A stretch of DNA of 64,000 nucleotides from the NCBI RefSeq assembly GCF_009870125.1, contig NC_046679.1:12896001-12960000 (forward strand). Reading direction: 5' to 3'. A model generated the notes under the pieces. It did no database searches. It had not been told where the DNA came from and was given only the letters and a program-made list of their open reading frames with translations. Shown piece by piece: positions 49,183 through 61,660 of the stretch (its first letter is position 1; every line of letters begins with the position of its first letter). Source of the DNA: Drosophila pseudoobscura (taxonomy: Eukaryota > Arthropoda > Insecta > Diptera > Drosophilidae). The position numbers and the translations under genes were made by a program.

Positions 49183-51883
49183 ATGACGGACGAAACAACG
49201 CCACTCACCACCGACGTTGCCAGTGGCTCTGGTTATGTGGCGCTGCCTCCTTATCAAGGACCAGAACACGTATTTCCAGGCGGTGTCTCACCGCGTTCAC
49301 GTCGGAGCAAAATGAAACAGTTCCAGTGTTGTATGGGAATTACATTCATGTGAGTGTGGCAACCCGAAACGGACAAGTATTTCCCAGATTTTCCAATGTC
49401 TTAGCCACCAAGTGAATTTATTTTCCTGTCCGCAGAGTCATTGTGTTTGTCGCTTTGGGCCTGGCCCTGTTGTTCGACGACTCGCTCAGCAACACGGATG
49501 GTGGTCCCAGCTTTTTCTTGGCCATAAATGGAACAGACATGGAGCTGCCACCGACGACACCAATTCCAGATGAGCCGGAAGCGGATTGGGCCCTAAAACA
49601 GGCGGCTGTCGATCGTCATGAGGAGGCTCGATCAGTTGGCGTCGGCATCAAGGCGCTGGGGGATCGTGAGATATTGGAGGAAGGCCTACAGCCGAATGAG
49701 GTCAACACGCCAGCGTTCCGGCACTATCGTTCCCTGAGCACCAATCCAGAGGCTCGGAAACTGGCCCGTCGTGGTTACGTAGAGAACCAGGCGACCATGG
49801 ACATTGCCCGAAGATTCAACTACACCAAGCAGCCGGGTCGAAGTAATATTGGTTGGGGCCCGCAGATCGTGCTGCCGGATCCCACGGTGCTCCGGTTGGA
49901 CTGCGACTTCAATGCCCGCTACAGGCGATCAACTGGCGTCTGCAATAACAAAGAGCATCCGCGCACATTTGGAGCCTCGATGGTGCCCTACCGCCGCATG
50001 GTGGCACCGGACTACTCCGATGGCATTGCAGCTCCCAGGATCAGTCATGATGGACACCTGCCGCCGGCACGCCAAGTCTCCCTGAAGATTCATCGTTCCA
50101 GCTACGAGACGGACTCAAACTTCACCGTGATGCTGGCGGTCTTCGGCCAGTTCATGGACCACGACATCACCGCCACATCGCTGACCACCTCCCAAGAGGG
50201 CGAGTCCATCAACTGTTGTGCGGCAGCCACACGCGAACAGCATCCGGAGTGCTTTCCCGTGGAGATACTCCCCGACGATCCCTACTACAAGCGGTACAAT
50301 GTCACCTGCATGAACTTTGTTCGCTCTGCGCCGGCGCCCATGGGCAGATTCGGGCCGAGGATGCAGCTGAACCAGGCCACCGCATTCATTGATGCCTCTG
50401 TGGTGTACGGCAATCTGGAGCAGCGGCAGAACCAGCTTCGCAGCTTCATCAACGGCACGCTGCGCATGTTCCTAACTGACGACGGACGAGAGCTGCTTCC
50501 GATCTCGTCCAATCCGGCAGATGGCTGCAATCGCGTCCAGATGACACGACAGGGCAAGTACTGCTTCGAGTCTGGCGACGATAGGGCCAACGAGAATCTG
50601 CTGCTCACCTCCATGCACCTGCTTTGGGCCAGGCACCACAATAATCTGGCTCGAAGCCTGCACGAAGTGAATCCCAACTGGGACGATGAGCGGATCTACC
50701 AGGAGGCCCGTAAGATTGTCGGCGCACAGATGGCCCACGTCACCTACAATGAGTTCCTGCCGGTGCTGCTCGGCAGGAATCTGACACGTGTCAAGGGTCT
50801 TCTACCGGCCAGCCACAACCTCGACGAGCCGGATACCTACGATCCCCAGGTGGATCCCAGCATTGCCAATTGCTTTGCTGCGGCCGCCTTCCGGTTTGCC
50901 CACACCCTGCTGCCGGGTCTGTTCAATGTTTCACGGGACAATAGTACGCCCGAGGCAATAGAGCTGCACAAGATGCTCTTCAATCCTTTCTCGCTGTGGA
51001 ATGAGCACGGCATTGACCACGCCCTGAATACAGCTGCCAATACGCCGGTGATGCGCGTGGATCGCTTCTTCTCTCTGGAGGTCACCCAGAAACTGTTTGA
51101 AGGCAATCCCGACGATCCGGTTCCGCTTTGCGGTCTGGACTTGGTCTCGCTGAACATTCAGCGTGGTCGCGATCACGGCATACCCGCCTATCCGGTCTTC
51201 CGGCGTCACTGCCGCCTGCCCCCGGTGGACACCTGGGAGCAGATGGCCCAGGCCGTTGACAACGCCACACTGGCGTCCATCAAGCAGATATATGAGTGAG
51301 TGCATTGCAAAGACACACTGACTTTCCCCTCCGTTTAACCCGTCTAACCCTTAGATCACCGCAGGATGTGGATGTCTATACTGGAGCCGTCAGCGAGCCA
51401 CCGCTGGAGGGTGCCATCTTTGGTCCGCTGCTGAGCTGCATGGTATCCGACCAGTTCCTGCGCCTCAAGCTGGGCGACTCCCACTGGTACGAGCGGAAAA
51501 TGGGACCCCAGAGGTTCACCAAAGGTGAGCTCTGTCAAACTGAAGTAGTGCCTAGTCGTTGGTTAATCCTTCCTTGTGCAGGACAACTGACGGAGATCTA
51601 CAAGACAAGTCTGGCTGCCATCATCTGTCGAAATTCGGATGGAATAACGCGAATTCGAGAGCGTGTCATGGAGCGTCATCGAGTGGATGACAATAGCTAC
51701 GTCAACTGTCAGGATTTGCCGGGCTTCAACTTGGATCTCGAGGCCTGGTCAGAGGTCAAGCAGTCGCCAGAGCTCCACAGGACGAGTATCAGTCGGGCGG
51801 ACAAGGCGGTGCGGGTAATATCAAAGGAGTCCAAGAGAGCAATCAATGTCACGCTGGATCCAGGAAGTGTTGGAAATGTATGA
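49183..51883 (+). CDS. cd: Cardinal, haem peroxidase of ommochrome synthesis
   Basis: Animal haem peroxidase thought to oxidise 3-hydroxykynurenine to xanthommatin in pigment granules; loss darkens or lightens eye colour in flies. Exons 49183-49349, 49436-51295, 51355-51524 and 51582-51883 join in phase to 832 residues, against about 830 in melanogaster. A hydrophobic segment (ITFIVIVFVALGLALLF, about residues 53-69) makes it a type II membrane protein. Catalytic signatures are intact: distal Gln/Asp/His in FGQFMDHD (about 292-299), the distal Arg and haem-linking Glu in GDDRANEN (about 436-443), HHNNLAR, and proximal His in FRFAHTLL (about 545). The linking Met of myeloperoxidase is Asn here. 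The start ATG has A at -3; the frame is open further upstream but lacks an ATG. Other fly peroxidases (Pxd, Pxt, Irc) lack this N-terminal anchor. Confidence 0.88.
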
Positions 51884-52347
51884 GGTTGATTAGGCTCGGC
51901 TAGAAACCCATAAAATTGTTGTATGAAAAAATGCCAAATAATTGTGAAAATCCAAAACGAATCTGCAGTTTCCGGGCATTCCATTCCGGACAGCGTCCTT
52001 TGGCTGCCCAGCAACAACATCATGATAAGGCACTTCAATTCCTATTTACTTGCCTTTTAAAGTGCATATTACATACTCGTATAGTCGTGTCTAATTGTAC
52101 TTATTAAAAATATAAATTAATAGCAAATAATGACAATTAAAGTAAGCTTGTAATCAAACACGAATCGATTCCGTACTGCCTCAGTGCTAAGCTTATCGCT
52201 TAGTCAGCAAATGGAATACTCGTAGTCGAGTGGGAAAGCCGTAGTCCGTAGTCGTTGCCGGAAAGCCAAACAGATGCGTATTGGGAGCGCGGCTGATGTA
52301 ATCCTATGGGTGGTATTGCGGCATCCCCCAAGAGCTGTGGGGATTAG
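51884..52347. other. cd 3' UTR and intergenic spacer
   Basis: AT-rich, with ATTAAA-type polyadenylation variants at about 52103 and 52135 for cd on the plus strand. The far end is the 3' UTR of the minus-strand membrane-protein gene. Confidence 0.5.
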
Positions 52348-52860
52348 CTATAAACTGGCCAGCAGCAGCTGAGTGCCATTGGATGCCAAGGCCACTGGCG
52401 GAGAGAATGTGGATGGCGACGAGAACGGGAACGTGATGTTGTTTGTGGTGCCGCTGCCGGGGCCGCTGACGGTCGTGCTAATTGCTCTATTTGACCGACA
52501 GCCATCGTTGGAGTGCGCCAGTACCAAGGCGGCGAAGAGGGTCAGCAGGAAGATAAACCCGAGGCAGAAAGAGCAGAGACGCCGCACACTCTGCCACCAG
52601 GGATCCAGGGCAAAGGGCAGCAGCTCCTCCAGCGTCAGACCGAATGAGTAGCTGGTCGGGGGGAGGAGGGGGGGTTGGGAGTGGGGAGAAACGCTGTGTA
52701 ACAAAGTTATTTTTTAATGAAATGCGACAGAAAGCGTTTACTCAGCAGTTGTGAAAATGGGTTCATAATCCTTTGGATCCTTTGGCAAAACAATGATGTG
52801 CTGGCGTTGCTGGTGTCCTTGCTGCGATGCCAGCAGCGCTGTTTTCTCATCACAGGACAT
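52348..52860 (-). CDS. Small single-pass membrane protein, CD98 heavy-chain-like N-terminus
   Basis: Two exons, 52860-52742 and 52651-52348, joined in phase 2 across a 90-base intron (GTAAAC to a C-rich tract and GACCAG), give 140 residues. The cytoplasmic part MSCDEKTALLASQQGHQQRQ ends in KDPKDYEPIFTTADYSFGLT. Then LEELLPFALDPWWQSVRRLC leads into a transmembrane helix (FCLGFIFLLTLFAALVLA), and a Ser/Thr/Asn-rich outer tail with NNITF and NGT glycosylation sites follows. The ELL-x-Ala-Asp-Pro-W-W-x-x-x-R pattern before the helix resembles the start of SLC3A2/rBAT proteins, but the amylase-like ectodomain is missing. Function unknown. The start is the first ATG after an untranslated-looking leader. 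Confidence 0.65.
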
Positions 52861-55800
52861 ATTTGCCTCGTCTTCTCCGTCTGTCTGTTTGCTTGTCTGT
52901 CAGGACTTTCCCTGGATTACAAACACTTCTCTCTACACTCCCTCAAAGGCGACCGACTGCAATGCGGCTGAGATTGCTTCGTGGCGCACTGGCGGACAAC
53001 TGGCGACTGCCTTTGGGTTTTGTTTCAACTTAAATTAGCCGCGCGAGAGGCAGTTCCATTTGTTTTATTGCTATTCGAAATCCCGTAAACAACTTTATCT
53101 TTCCGCTTCATTGTGCTCTCGTTGTCTGCTCTCGCCTGCTCATCTTCCGCAACCAGCTTTCTACGCTGATTTCCCCGCTTATCTTGTGCAGCTTTTTTGG
53201 GTCTCCTCTCCTCTCCGTCTCCGTCTCCGGCTGATGATAAGGGTTGCGTAACAGCGCCCAGTTTCCCATAGCGATAAGTCAGCTGCCAGATGATAAGAGG
53301 ACCAGACCAGACCTTTCCAGCCTTCTTGGAAATGAGAGAATTGGGAAACAAAAGATGAAGATCGACAATCGCATTCGGTTTAATGTGTAGTTTATTGGGT
53401 TTTCATTGGGTTAACATGCCTGGAAATACATTCACATTCGGGTATGGTATGGTAGGCAGCACTGCTGAGCGATGCCATTATTGTTGTAACTCTAGGCGAT
53501 AGGCTCTTGGCGCTATACGATTGGGTAGTAAAACGATAAGCATTACTTCTGATGCCTGCCCTAAAGTACGAGTATGTAAATTCTCAAAGTGAATATTCAA
53601 GTTCTTATATCGTATTGTAGTGAAGAGAGAGATCTAGCGAGTTCTAGCTCTGCCTCTGGCCTCTGATCTCTGTGCCCAGAGCCAAAAAGATACCGTTAGT
53701 AAGATGGCTACAGATCTAACTGCATTCATATATATATATATAGTAGTATGCTACAGAAGCTACATATATGTATACATACATATCTTATGTATTCGATCTG
53801 CTGTTTGATTAATTTACTTTGCTTTGCTTCTTGAATATTTTATATAGTCTGGGCGTACGAATATATATTTTGCATTTGCCTTGGTTTTTGGTTTTTTTTT
53901 GGGTAAAATCACATTCATAAGTATACATATAAAAAATGCAGGTATAATTTGAATTCGAAAATACACGATAACAAACAGCAAATTATTAATATTGTACAAT
54001 ACACATACACATATTAACCAACACTCGTTTGCCGATCCAAGCATACCAGATCTACATATATCATATTCATTCATCGTACATCTAAGGAAAGGAAATCGAA
54101 AATTTGAAATGAAGCAAACATATTGGAAATTACACATATAAAAAGTATTTGGAAAAGAAGTGAATATAATCGAAAAGTTTATATACTTAATAATCTGTTC
54201 GTCCACTTTCTGTCGCTGCTTTTTCTACTCGAAGTCCTTCAGACGTACCCTACATCCTATATCGGAAGCACTTTTATCGCTTTATTTGCCTTTTCCATTT
54301 GAATATAATCGTCTATAGATAAATATAGGTCTGTATGTCTGCCCACTTGTACGACTATAGGTATATTGATGTATTGTTTTTATGTGTTATATTGTTTACG
54401 GTTTACTGCTGTTCGGCACTTCTATTCCATACATTATTCATCCTATCTGCTATTTACTATTCTATTCTATTGATTTCCTTGCCAGACTTACCCTGACCCC
54501 CGACCCGTGGACGATTCCCCCGAATCGCATGTTAACTGCAGTAATATCCATTGAATATCCTTGATCAATCCTATGACTACATACAAACATTTGTGATCTT
54601 ATCGTGTCTCAATATTTGCGCTTAAACAACGAGAAATTAAGTCTACAAAAAAATAGAACAAACGATTGAAATAAATTTTAAAAGAAATTTAATTATAATA
54701 TCTAGCAGTAAACATTGACAATATAATTTAATACATACATACATATTTCAGCTATAATTATATTTGTATTCCACTGTTTTATCGTTCATACTCGTATATG
54801 CATTTGTATATGTATTTGGTAATTAATTACGTCAATTTACGTCTAAATTTGGCGAAGTTCTATCAGCAAGTTCCCCATATAATACAAATTTATGCATGGC
54901 TATAAATATCATTAGGTTTCCTTTCCTCTCCTCTCCTCTCCTTGCTCCTCTCCCCATTATTTAGCTAGAATTTTGCTACAATATATATGAAAAAAATACA
55001 TAGTACATTATACAAAAAATATGTACCTGCTAGTTACATTTTGATTACTCGTACTCGTACATTCACTTTTTTGTTTTGTTTATCATTCATTTCATCTATT
55101 TGTCGGTTTTGGTGTTTGCCTTAATATCCGGTTTTTCTCTACTTCGATTTCGTTCGATCACTGCCAGGCGACATAAGCAAATTGAAAGTCTTTTTTTTTG
55201 TTGTTGTTTAAGTAAATTGATTAGTGCTCCTGTTATTGTAAGTAGTGTGCAGTGTGGAAACACTGATGGTCTTTCGGGGCTAATCGCTAGTAAGTAGTGC
55301 CGCCACTTGGTTTGGTCAGAGTTCAAGAAAAGAGCTAGTATGGAGGGACTAGAACTAGTTGTTGGGTAGGAGACTGCCTAAGTATTAATAGTACGAATAG
55401 TAGTAGTAGTAGTTATAGTAGTAGAATTGGTAGTCGTAGTAGTATTTAGCTTAAGGGGGTTTCTCTTGGCTAAAACTTTTAATTTTTTCTGCTAAAACTT
55501 ACACATGTATTAAATTAACAATGATTTCTGACAGATGGAGAGACGATTTCAATTTCAAAATTAAATTCGAATTCAAACGGACGAGGGCGGTATCGGTATC
55601 GGTATCTCAGTGTCCCCCTCCACGCGTTTGCGGACTTGTGGATTAAGTACAGCTTTAACAAACAACAACAATGACTTAAGTTGTACGCAGAATGATAATA
55701 ATAAATATATATTGTATGTTTAGAGTATGTGTGTATAATTAAGTATATATGGCATAACAATGAATGATCTCGTTACAATTACAAGATTGCTGAGCCGTGG

Positions 55801-56145
55801 CAGCCTTTCTGTATTTACAATTCATATCGAATATATATATATATAAATAAAGAGAGTAATGTAATGTAAGGTAATCGTAAAATAGTACACAATATTTAAA
55901 ATAAGCCCGACTTACAAACCTAGTTAAACATTACGATTTTACTCTTAGTATTAACATAAATTTTACACAATAAATATCAATATATATATGGCATAGCACA
56001 GTGCAGTGCATATGCGTATACATATATATAAGTTTACATTTATAAAACTGTTTCGAACAGCCTCTTCGCGTGTGGTTTTTGTTCTCGTTTCTGTCCTGGC
56101 GATACGTTTCCTTTGAGCCAACGCCATTCGGGTGGTGTGGTCCGC
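52861..56145. other. AT-rich region: leader of the small membrane gene and probable long Calx 3' UTR
   Basis: 52861-53350 probably carries the 5' UTR and promoter of the minus-strand membrane-protein gene. From about 53400 to 56145 the sequence is very AT-rich, rich in TATA/TGTA runs and GTA triplets (about 55395-55435), with no coding frame. It lies directly downstream of the Calx stop and is best explained as a long Calx 3' UTR plus spacer. Confidence 0.45.
55395..55443. repeat. (GTA)n triplet-rich repeat
   Basis: Imperfect GTA/GTC triplets in non-coding AT-rich sequence downstream of Calx. Confidence 0.75.
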
Positions 56146-59100
56146 TTAGATCCGGATGATGTCGTAGGCCTCCAAAGTGCAGATGGTTACATAGAATACC
56201 CAGAGGAACACCAGGATCGAAGCGCAGAAGTACTTGGATCCCCTTGGACCGCCCAGCTCAGCACCAATGTTCTTGTTCCAGCGCCGGGACATGATCACAG
56301 CGATGGCAACCAAAGCCTCGGCCACGAAGAGTCCCACAGCAAAGCCAATCCTGTCACAGGACGAGAATCGTGCAAGTATTCATTTTATCATTGAAATTTG
56401 AAAGTGTCAAAGGCAGACTTACGTTCCCGGCTCCACGTTGAAGGTCCCGCCATGGGACATGTGGTAAATGGAGGCAATGGACCAGGCCAGCCCAATGCCC
56501 AGGAATACGTTGACCGCATTGCTGCCCGTGACATTGCCGATGCAGTTATCGGCACCCTCGTCGTGCTTGGCCGCAATCATGCTGGCAAATGTATCTAAAC
56601 CGAAACGAATCGAGTGTGAGGCATGTAAGAGTGTCTGTCGGGTGGGGGATCGCTGCCCCAGAAGCTTACCTGGTATGCTGGTGCCCAGGGCCACGAAGAG
56701 GATGGCTGTAACCGAATCCTTGATATTGAGGGCGCAACCGAAGTAGGAGGCGGCATCCCCAATGACGGCGGTGATGATACCAATGACAGTTATCGAAACC
56801 AAAAAGGTCACATAGCCGCCGGAAATGTCTAAGGGGAATAGAGTCATAGTTAGGAATAGAAACAGCGAGTCTGTAGGCCACAGTCTGCAGCCTGCAGCCT
56901 GCACAACGGGACTCACTTGTGGGCGGCACAAATGCAAAGAGAACCTTCCAGAAGAGGCAGACAAAGTGGCTGATGTAGCTGAGGCAGCTGGGCACCACCT
57001 CCTCCACATCTTCGTCCGCATCATCGAACTCACTTTCATCGGCTGAAAAATGCAAATGTTAGTTCGTTGTAATTCGATGATGATGTCATGAAGAGCAGCG
57101 GGCCGTTGTACCTGGGATGACGGTGAGGGCATCTTTGAACTGTTCCTTCCACGAGGATGTGCCAAGCACGGCTGAAGTATTCGCCTTGGCCACCAGTTTG
57201 TCGACAGTAGCCTGTGGGGACAGAGAGAGAGAGAGAGACACACAGACACTCAGACATTACTCATACGCACGTCACGTATACGCAAGAATAAAAAAGTCTG
57301 TCTAACAGACAGACAGGCAGAACACACAAAGTGTCATTTGGAGATTTACACACAATTAGGTGCTTATTTGCCTGGCACCTGAGGACCGGTTAGCCGTAAC
57401 TTGATCTGGCAACAGGATAAGGATAGCCGCCTGTCATTATGGGTGTGTCTGGTGTGTCCGCCGGGTCCCGTGCACGCATTCACTTAACCCGATGTAAATG
57501 TGTGCTGGGATTTGGCTGTGATTCCCGTTGTTGTTGCTTAGCCGTCAAGTGAATTGAATTGCTTTTCATTTGCATTGTCCTTTGTCTCGGATCTAATCAA
57601 ATCAAGTGTACGATACGTGCCCACCGGAGTTTCGGACTTACCCTAAATTCCTTGCTCTCTCGGATGCGGATATGGGAGGTGGACAGCTCTCCGTTCCTCG
57701 GCTTACTCAGCAGCAGGATGCGGTCCAGCTCGGTTAAATCCTTGGTGTTCTTCTTCTCCACCTCTTGGATTTTAGCTTGAAGTTCATCGTCTGGCCAATG
57801 GCAGCAGAAGCGGCGTCGACAGGGAAGTAAACGGAAATTTAGATCTCTGCCACAAAATCGAGTTAATCTTCGACTTCGCATGCAACCAAACCCATCATCC
57901 CCCCCACAACAGAGTATCTTAAGCATACATGGCACAGGTATAGATATAGATAGATAGATAGATATTGAAACTGATATTGATATTGGGTGTGTGTTTGCAT
58001 CCAAAAACGATAGTGCGGTGCGGTGGAGTGCTACGGATAAATGGAGCAAACACAGAGGTGGACAGATAGGTAATCGGGTAGGGTGAAGCGGACAGTGTCA
58101 CATGGAAATAGCCAGCCAATGGAAGAGAGAATAAAGATTAAAGCGGAGTCGCGCGCAAAACATATAATTATCCGATATGTATACATAGATTATATTGTAC
58201 TTCAATTTAATTTCCAATTCAAATAGAACCGGAGGAACGCACACGCCACAATTAGCTGAAAATGGTAACCAATTAAAAGCATATGGAGGTACAATACATA
58301 AAAGGATGCGGGCTGAAAAAAACAGAGAGAAGCCTCAACTGAAGTTGGATTCGGGGAAAAGCTACACAAAGATAGATAGATACACACACAGAAAATACGA
58401 GTACACATGGAAAATTCAATGAAACGCTCAAGTATCACGCCCACATATCCATTTAAAGAACGAGGAGTACTCGTGTGTTCTTGTGTTCTTGAGCGTTTCA
58501 ATGAGTTGGCAAAAATACTTATGCTAAATTGCCCGTCAGGATGCAATTGAGTGGAAAATGGAAATTGATAAACTGCATATTAAGCAGACACATAAAGACA
58601 CATACAGATACGAGTATATATATGTATAAAGAGAAAGAGAGTGAGAGAGAGAGTGGCATGCAGAGAGGTCACATATGTATATGGGGACATAAGGTCTCAA
58701 GATATTAATGACTCACAGGTATGATCTCCAGTGTGTTCGTGTTTATCTATAGACATCGACATGACAGGTGGATGGAGGTATCAAGGGGGTAGTAGAGTTC
58801 AGATAAATCGGTTTTTAAAATGTTGCATATGTGGCTTCAACAATCTCTTTCTAAATATTCAGTTAACGAATATGCCTACGACTGCGTGATGGTGTTGGTG
58901 GTTACTGGATGATATTTATCCTTTTACCTTGTTGTTATGCTGGAGCATTTCTTGACTTGGTTAAGGGGTTACACATTTAGATAGCTGGGCATATACTTAT
59001 ACTTTCCGATTCGATTAAGCTCTAGATAGACATACATACATATAGAGTATGAGCAAATACAATATATGTATGCAATACACGTTGACAGCAGTGGAACGAA

Positions 59101-61660
59101 CGAACGAGCGAAAGATACGGAAACACACATCGACATGGATTACACAGTTAGGGTTAAAATCAAAAGCCGTACACGATCATTAGGGACTATAATGCTTTAA
59201 AATGTTGCCTTAGGTTCTAGAACACACACAAATCGAAATACAAAGAAAAAAATATAAGAATTATGGCAAAACAATAACTCAAGGACATATATCAGTTGTT
59301 TTTAATTCGTAAATACGTTCGAGATCAAATTAGATACGCAGTGTAGCGTGTATATTACTTACAAATCGATTTGGCGATGCAGAGGCGTGTGTTTGATTGG
59401 TGTGTTATCGATATCGTGTTCGAAATTCGAGTTCAAGTTCGAGCAGCAAGTCGGGGCACAGGCACACAACAGGAGTAGGAGCAGAAGAAGCGTAGAAGGG
59501 CACAAGCGCGTAATACAAATGTCCGCCGAGCATAGAGTATAACCAAAAACATTACCCAAAAATTGTGACCCACGACCAACTTTATTTCAATTGAAGACGA
59601 AGCCCGACCGATTGCTTGCTCTGTTCGTTATTCATTTTGTTTTCTTTTCTTCGAATTTATTAGCACAAGTAGCTGGAAGCTTGTTGCATTTATCAAGTGC
59701 GTGGCTGCTGCGTCGAAAAAGCGCAATTGTTCTTGGATGGTTACAGCTTGAATGCAAAATGCAGAGACACAGAGATACACGGCATACTCAAACACAAGCA
59801 CAACACATATAGATATGGACACGGATACGGATACGGATACGGATACATATACGGTTTTCGATACTAATACGGATACGCATAAGACATAATTCTGATAATG
59901 TATACGACGTGTGTGTTAATGGACAAAAGGATCAAATAAAACCAAAAAGATATGACAATGAGATTGGCTACTAAATACTTTCATCTTTCTTTTTCGCTTA
60001 TCGTTTTTCGCTTATCGTTTATCTTTTCTTGACATTCGTTGTACTTTTTTGCATATTCTCGATTAACTGAACACTCGAAATTGTTGATCTCGAAGATATG
60101 GCAAAGAAAGACGTGTACATACCAAAAAATCGATGGAAAAATGATTCCTTATTAAAGTCATCTGCGTGAGGGTTGAACGTGTGTTTCATTTGGCAATTAC
60201 GTTGTGGATTAGTTCGATTGGATTGGAGAAACAAGTGTGAACAATGGGTATATGCTTAGTTTAGTCATGTTATATGTCCACAAGCAAATGTCTCGATGGG
60301 TCAACAGAAATAAATACTTAGGATCAAAGTGCACAGTGCTTAAGGTGGTATGGGAGATGGAAGGAATGGAATGTGTGTGGGTTTGGGTTGGGTTTCTTTC
60401 GGTTTTGTTTCGGTTTGGGGTTTACATAGATGCGAGTGAAGAATGCTATGTTCAAACTTCGATGGGAACATTTAAGACACTTTAAGAACCTATTGCTAAA
60501 ATCTAAACAGATATGGGAAAACGGGAACGGTAACGGGAACTGGGTTTTGGGACACATAAAAAGGCATCTACTCGTGGGTGGTGGAACATAAGAACATACA
60601 CAACACCGAAACGAAACGAAATACGTAACTAAAATGTGGCTATTTTTTGTTGTTCAATATAAAAGGAAGGAACCAAATGAATTTGCACTTTTTTGGCCGC
60701 AATTTCCGCACTCGGTGAAACAAAGAAAAGGACCAGAAGGAAAAATGATGTGTTGCACGGGGCAACCATTTTCAAGGGTTTTTCTTTTCGAAGAAACCGA
60801 AACCCGAATTTGTTGACCAAATTGGAATTGGCATTTGTGTAACTTTCTTAGCATTTTCCGCTTCACGTTTCCACGCTGGAAACGTTCTGCGTTTTGTTCG
60901 CTTTTCTTTTTGCGCTTTCGTGTTCAATTAAAATAAAATTAATTAATGCACAATTCAAGGCTTACGGTAGTGAAGGGAATCTAGAAGCATAAAGAACACA
61001 AATTAAAAGACCAAAAAGTATAAAAAGAACCCATGATAGAAGTCGATAGAAATATAGGATGCGACCAGGAGACACACATTTTGTCTCAATTGAAATTCAA
61101 ATTCAAATTGGAATTTCCAATTGACAGACAATTTTTAGATTCTATTTTTTTTGTCATCTTTTTGTATTTTCTTGCCTGTTCTCAATATATTTGGGTTCAA
61201 AGGGGTCGAAGGAGTGGAAGTGGGTTCTCACATTGGTTTTTCACAAGTGGAAAGGAGAAAGTGGAGTGTGGAGAGTGGATGGAACAGTGTGGGGGTTTTC
61301 CCTGGGAATTAATCTCCCCGGTGACGCCTGTTGAACTTTTTACCAAAAAAAGATGAAAACTTGTGCCTTCTTCGGGTGCACTTCTACGAGTACGCTGGGC
61401 TGCTTCGAGTAATTTGGTTAGCATTGTCAGAGGGGGGAAGTGGGGCTGTGAGTTTGGATTGTGGATTGTGGGTTGTGGGTTTCGGGGAGGGTTGTGGATC
61501 TAGGACTCGGTCTAGGACTCGGTGCTGTAATGCAGCTGGAACGCGCTGTGTCAGAGGCCAACACTCACCTGGTGCCAATCGTGGTATTCCGATGTGGACC
61601 TTGAAGCTGACATCCTTCTCGTAGCTGCTCTCCTCCAGAATGAGTACTTCGAAGTTCTTT
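56146..61660 (-). CDS. Calx: Na+/Ca2+ exchanger Calx, C-terminal exons (partial)
   Basis: Plasma-membrane 3 Na+/1 Ca2+ exchanger of the SLC8 family. Only the 3' part is in the window. Exons: 61660-61569, 57790-57642, 57211-57112, 57042-56917, 56828-56670, 56594-56423 and 56350-56146, all joining in phase. The first ends the second Calx-beta calcium-binding domain (NFEVLILEESSYEKDVSFKV). The next gives KIQEVEKKNTKDLTELDRIL, then the acidic DESEFDDADEDVEE stretch and the C-terminal membrane helices. The alpha-2 repeat is intact: ALGTSIPDTFASMIAA across one junction and GNVTGSNAVNVFLGIG. The protein ends EAYDIIRI with TAA. The exons for the N-terminal membrane half and CBD1 must lie beyond 64 kb, so the alkaline phosphatase gene sits in a Calx intron or between alternative 5' exons. 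Confidence 0.93.
57791..61568 (-). other. Calx: 3.8-kb Calx intron
   Basis: AT-rich intron with TAGA/TACA microsatellites (57940-57962), a GGATAC hexamer array (59819-59846) and a DRE-like TATCGATA near 59406. No coding exon recognised. Calx 1.1/1.2 splice forms are known to differ by a few residues in the second Ca2+-binding domain, and a very small alternative exon here would escape my reading. Confidence 0.55.
59819..59846. repeat. (GGATAC)n hexanucleotide repeat
   Basis: Four to five perfect tandem GGATAC units, with further degenerate copies to about 59876. Intronic. Confidence 0.85.
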
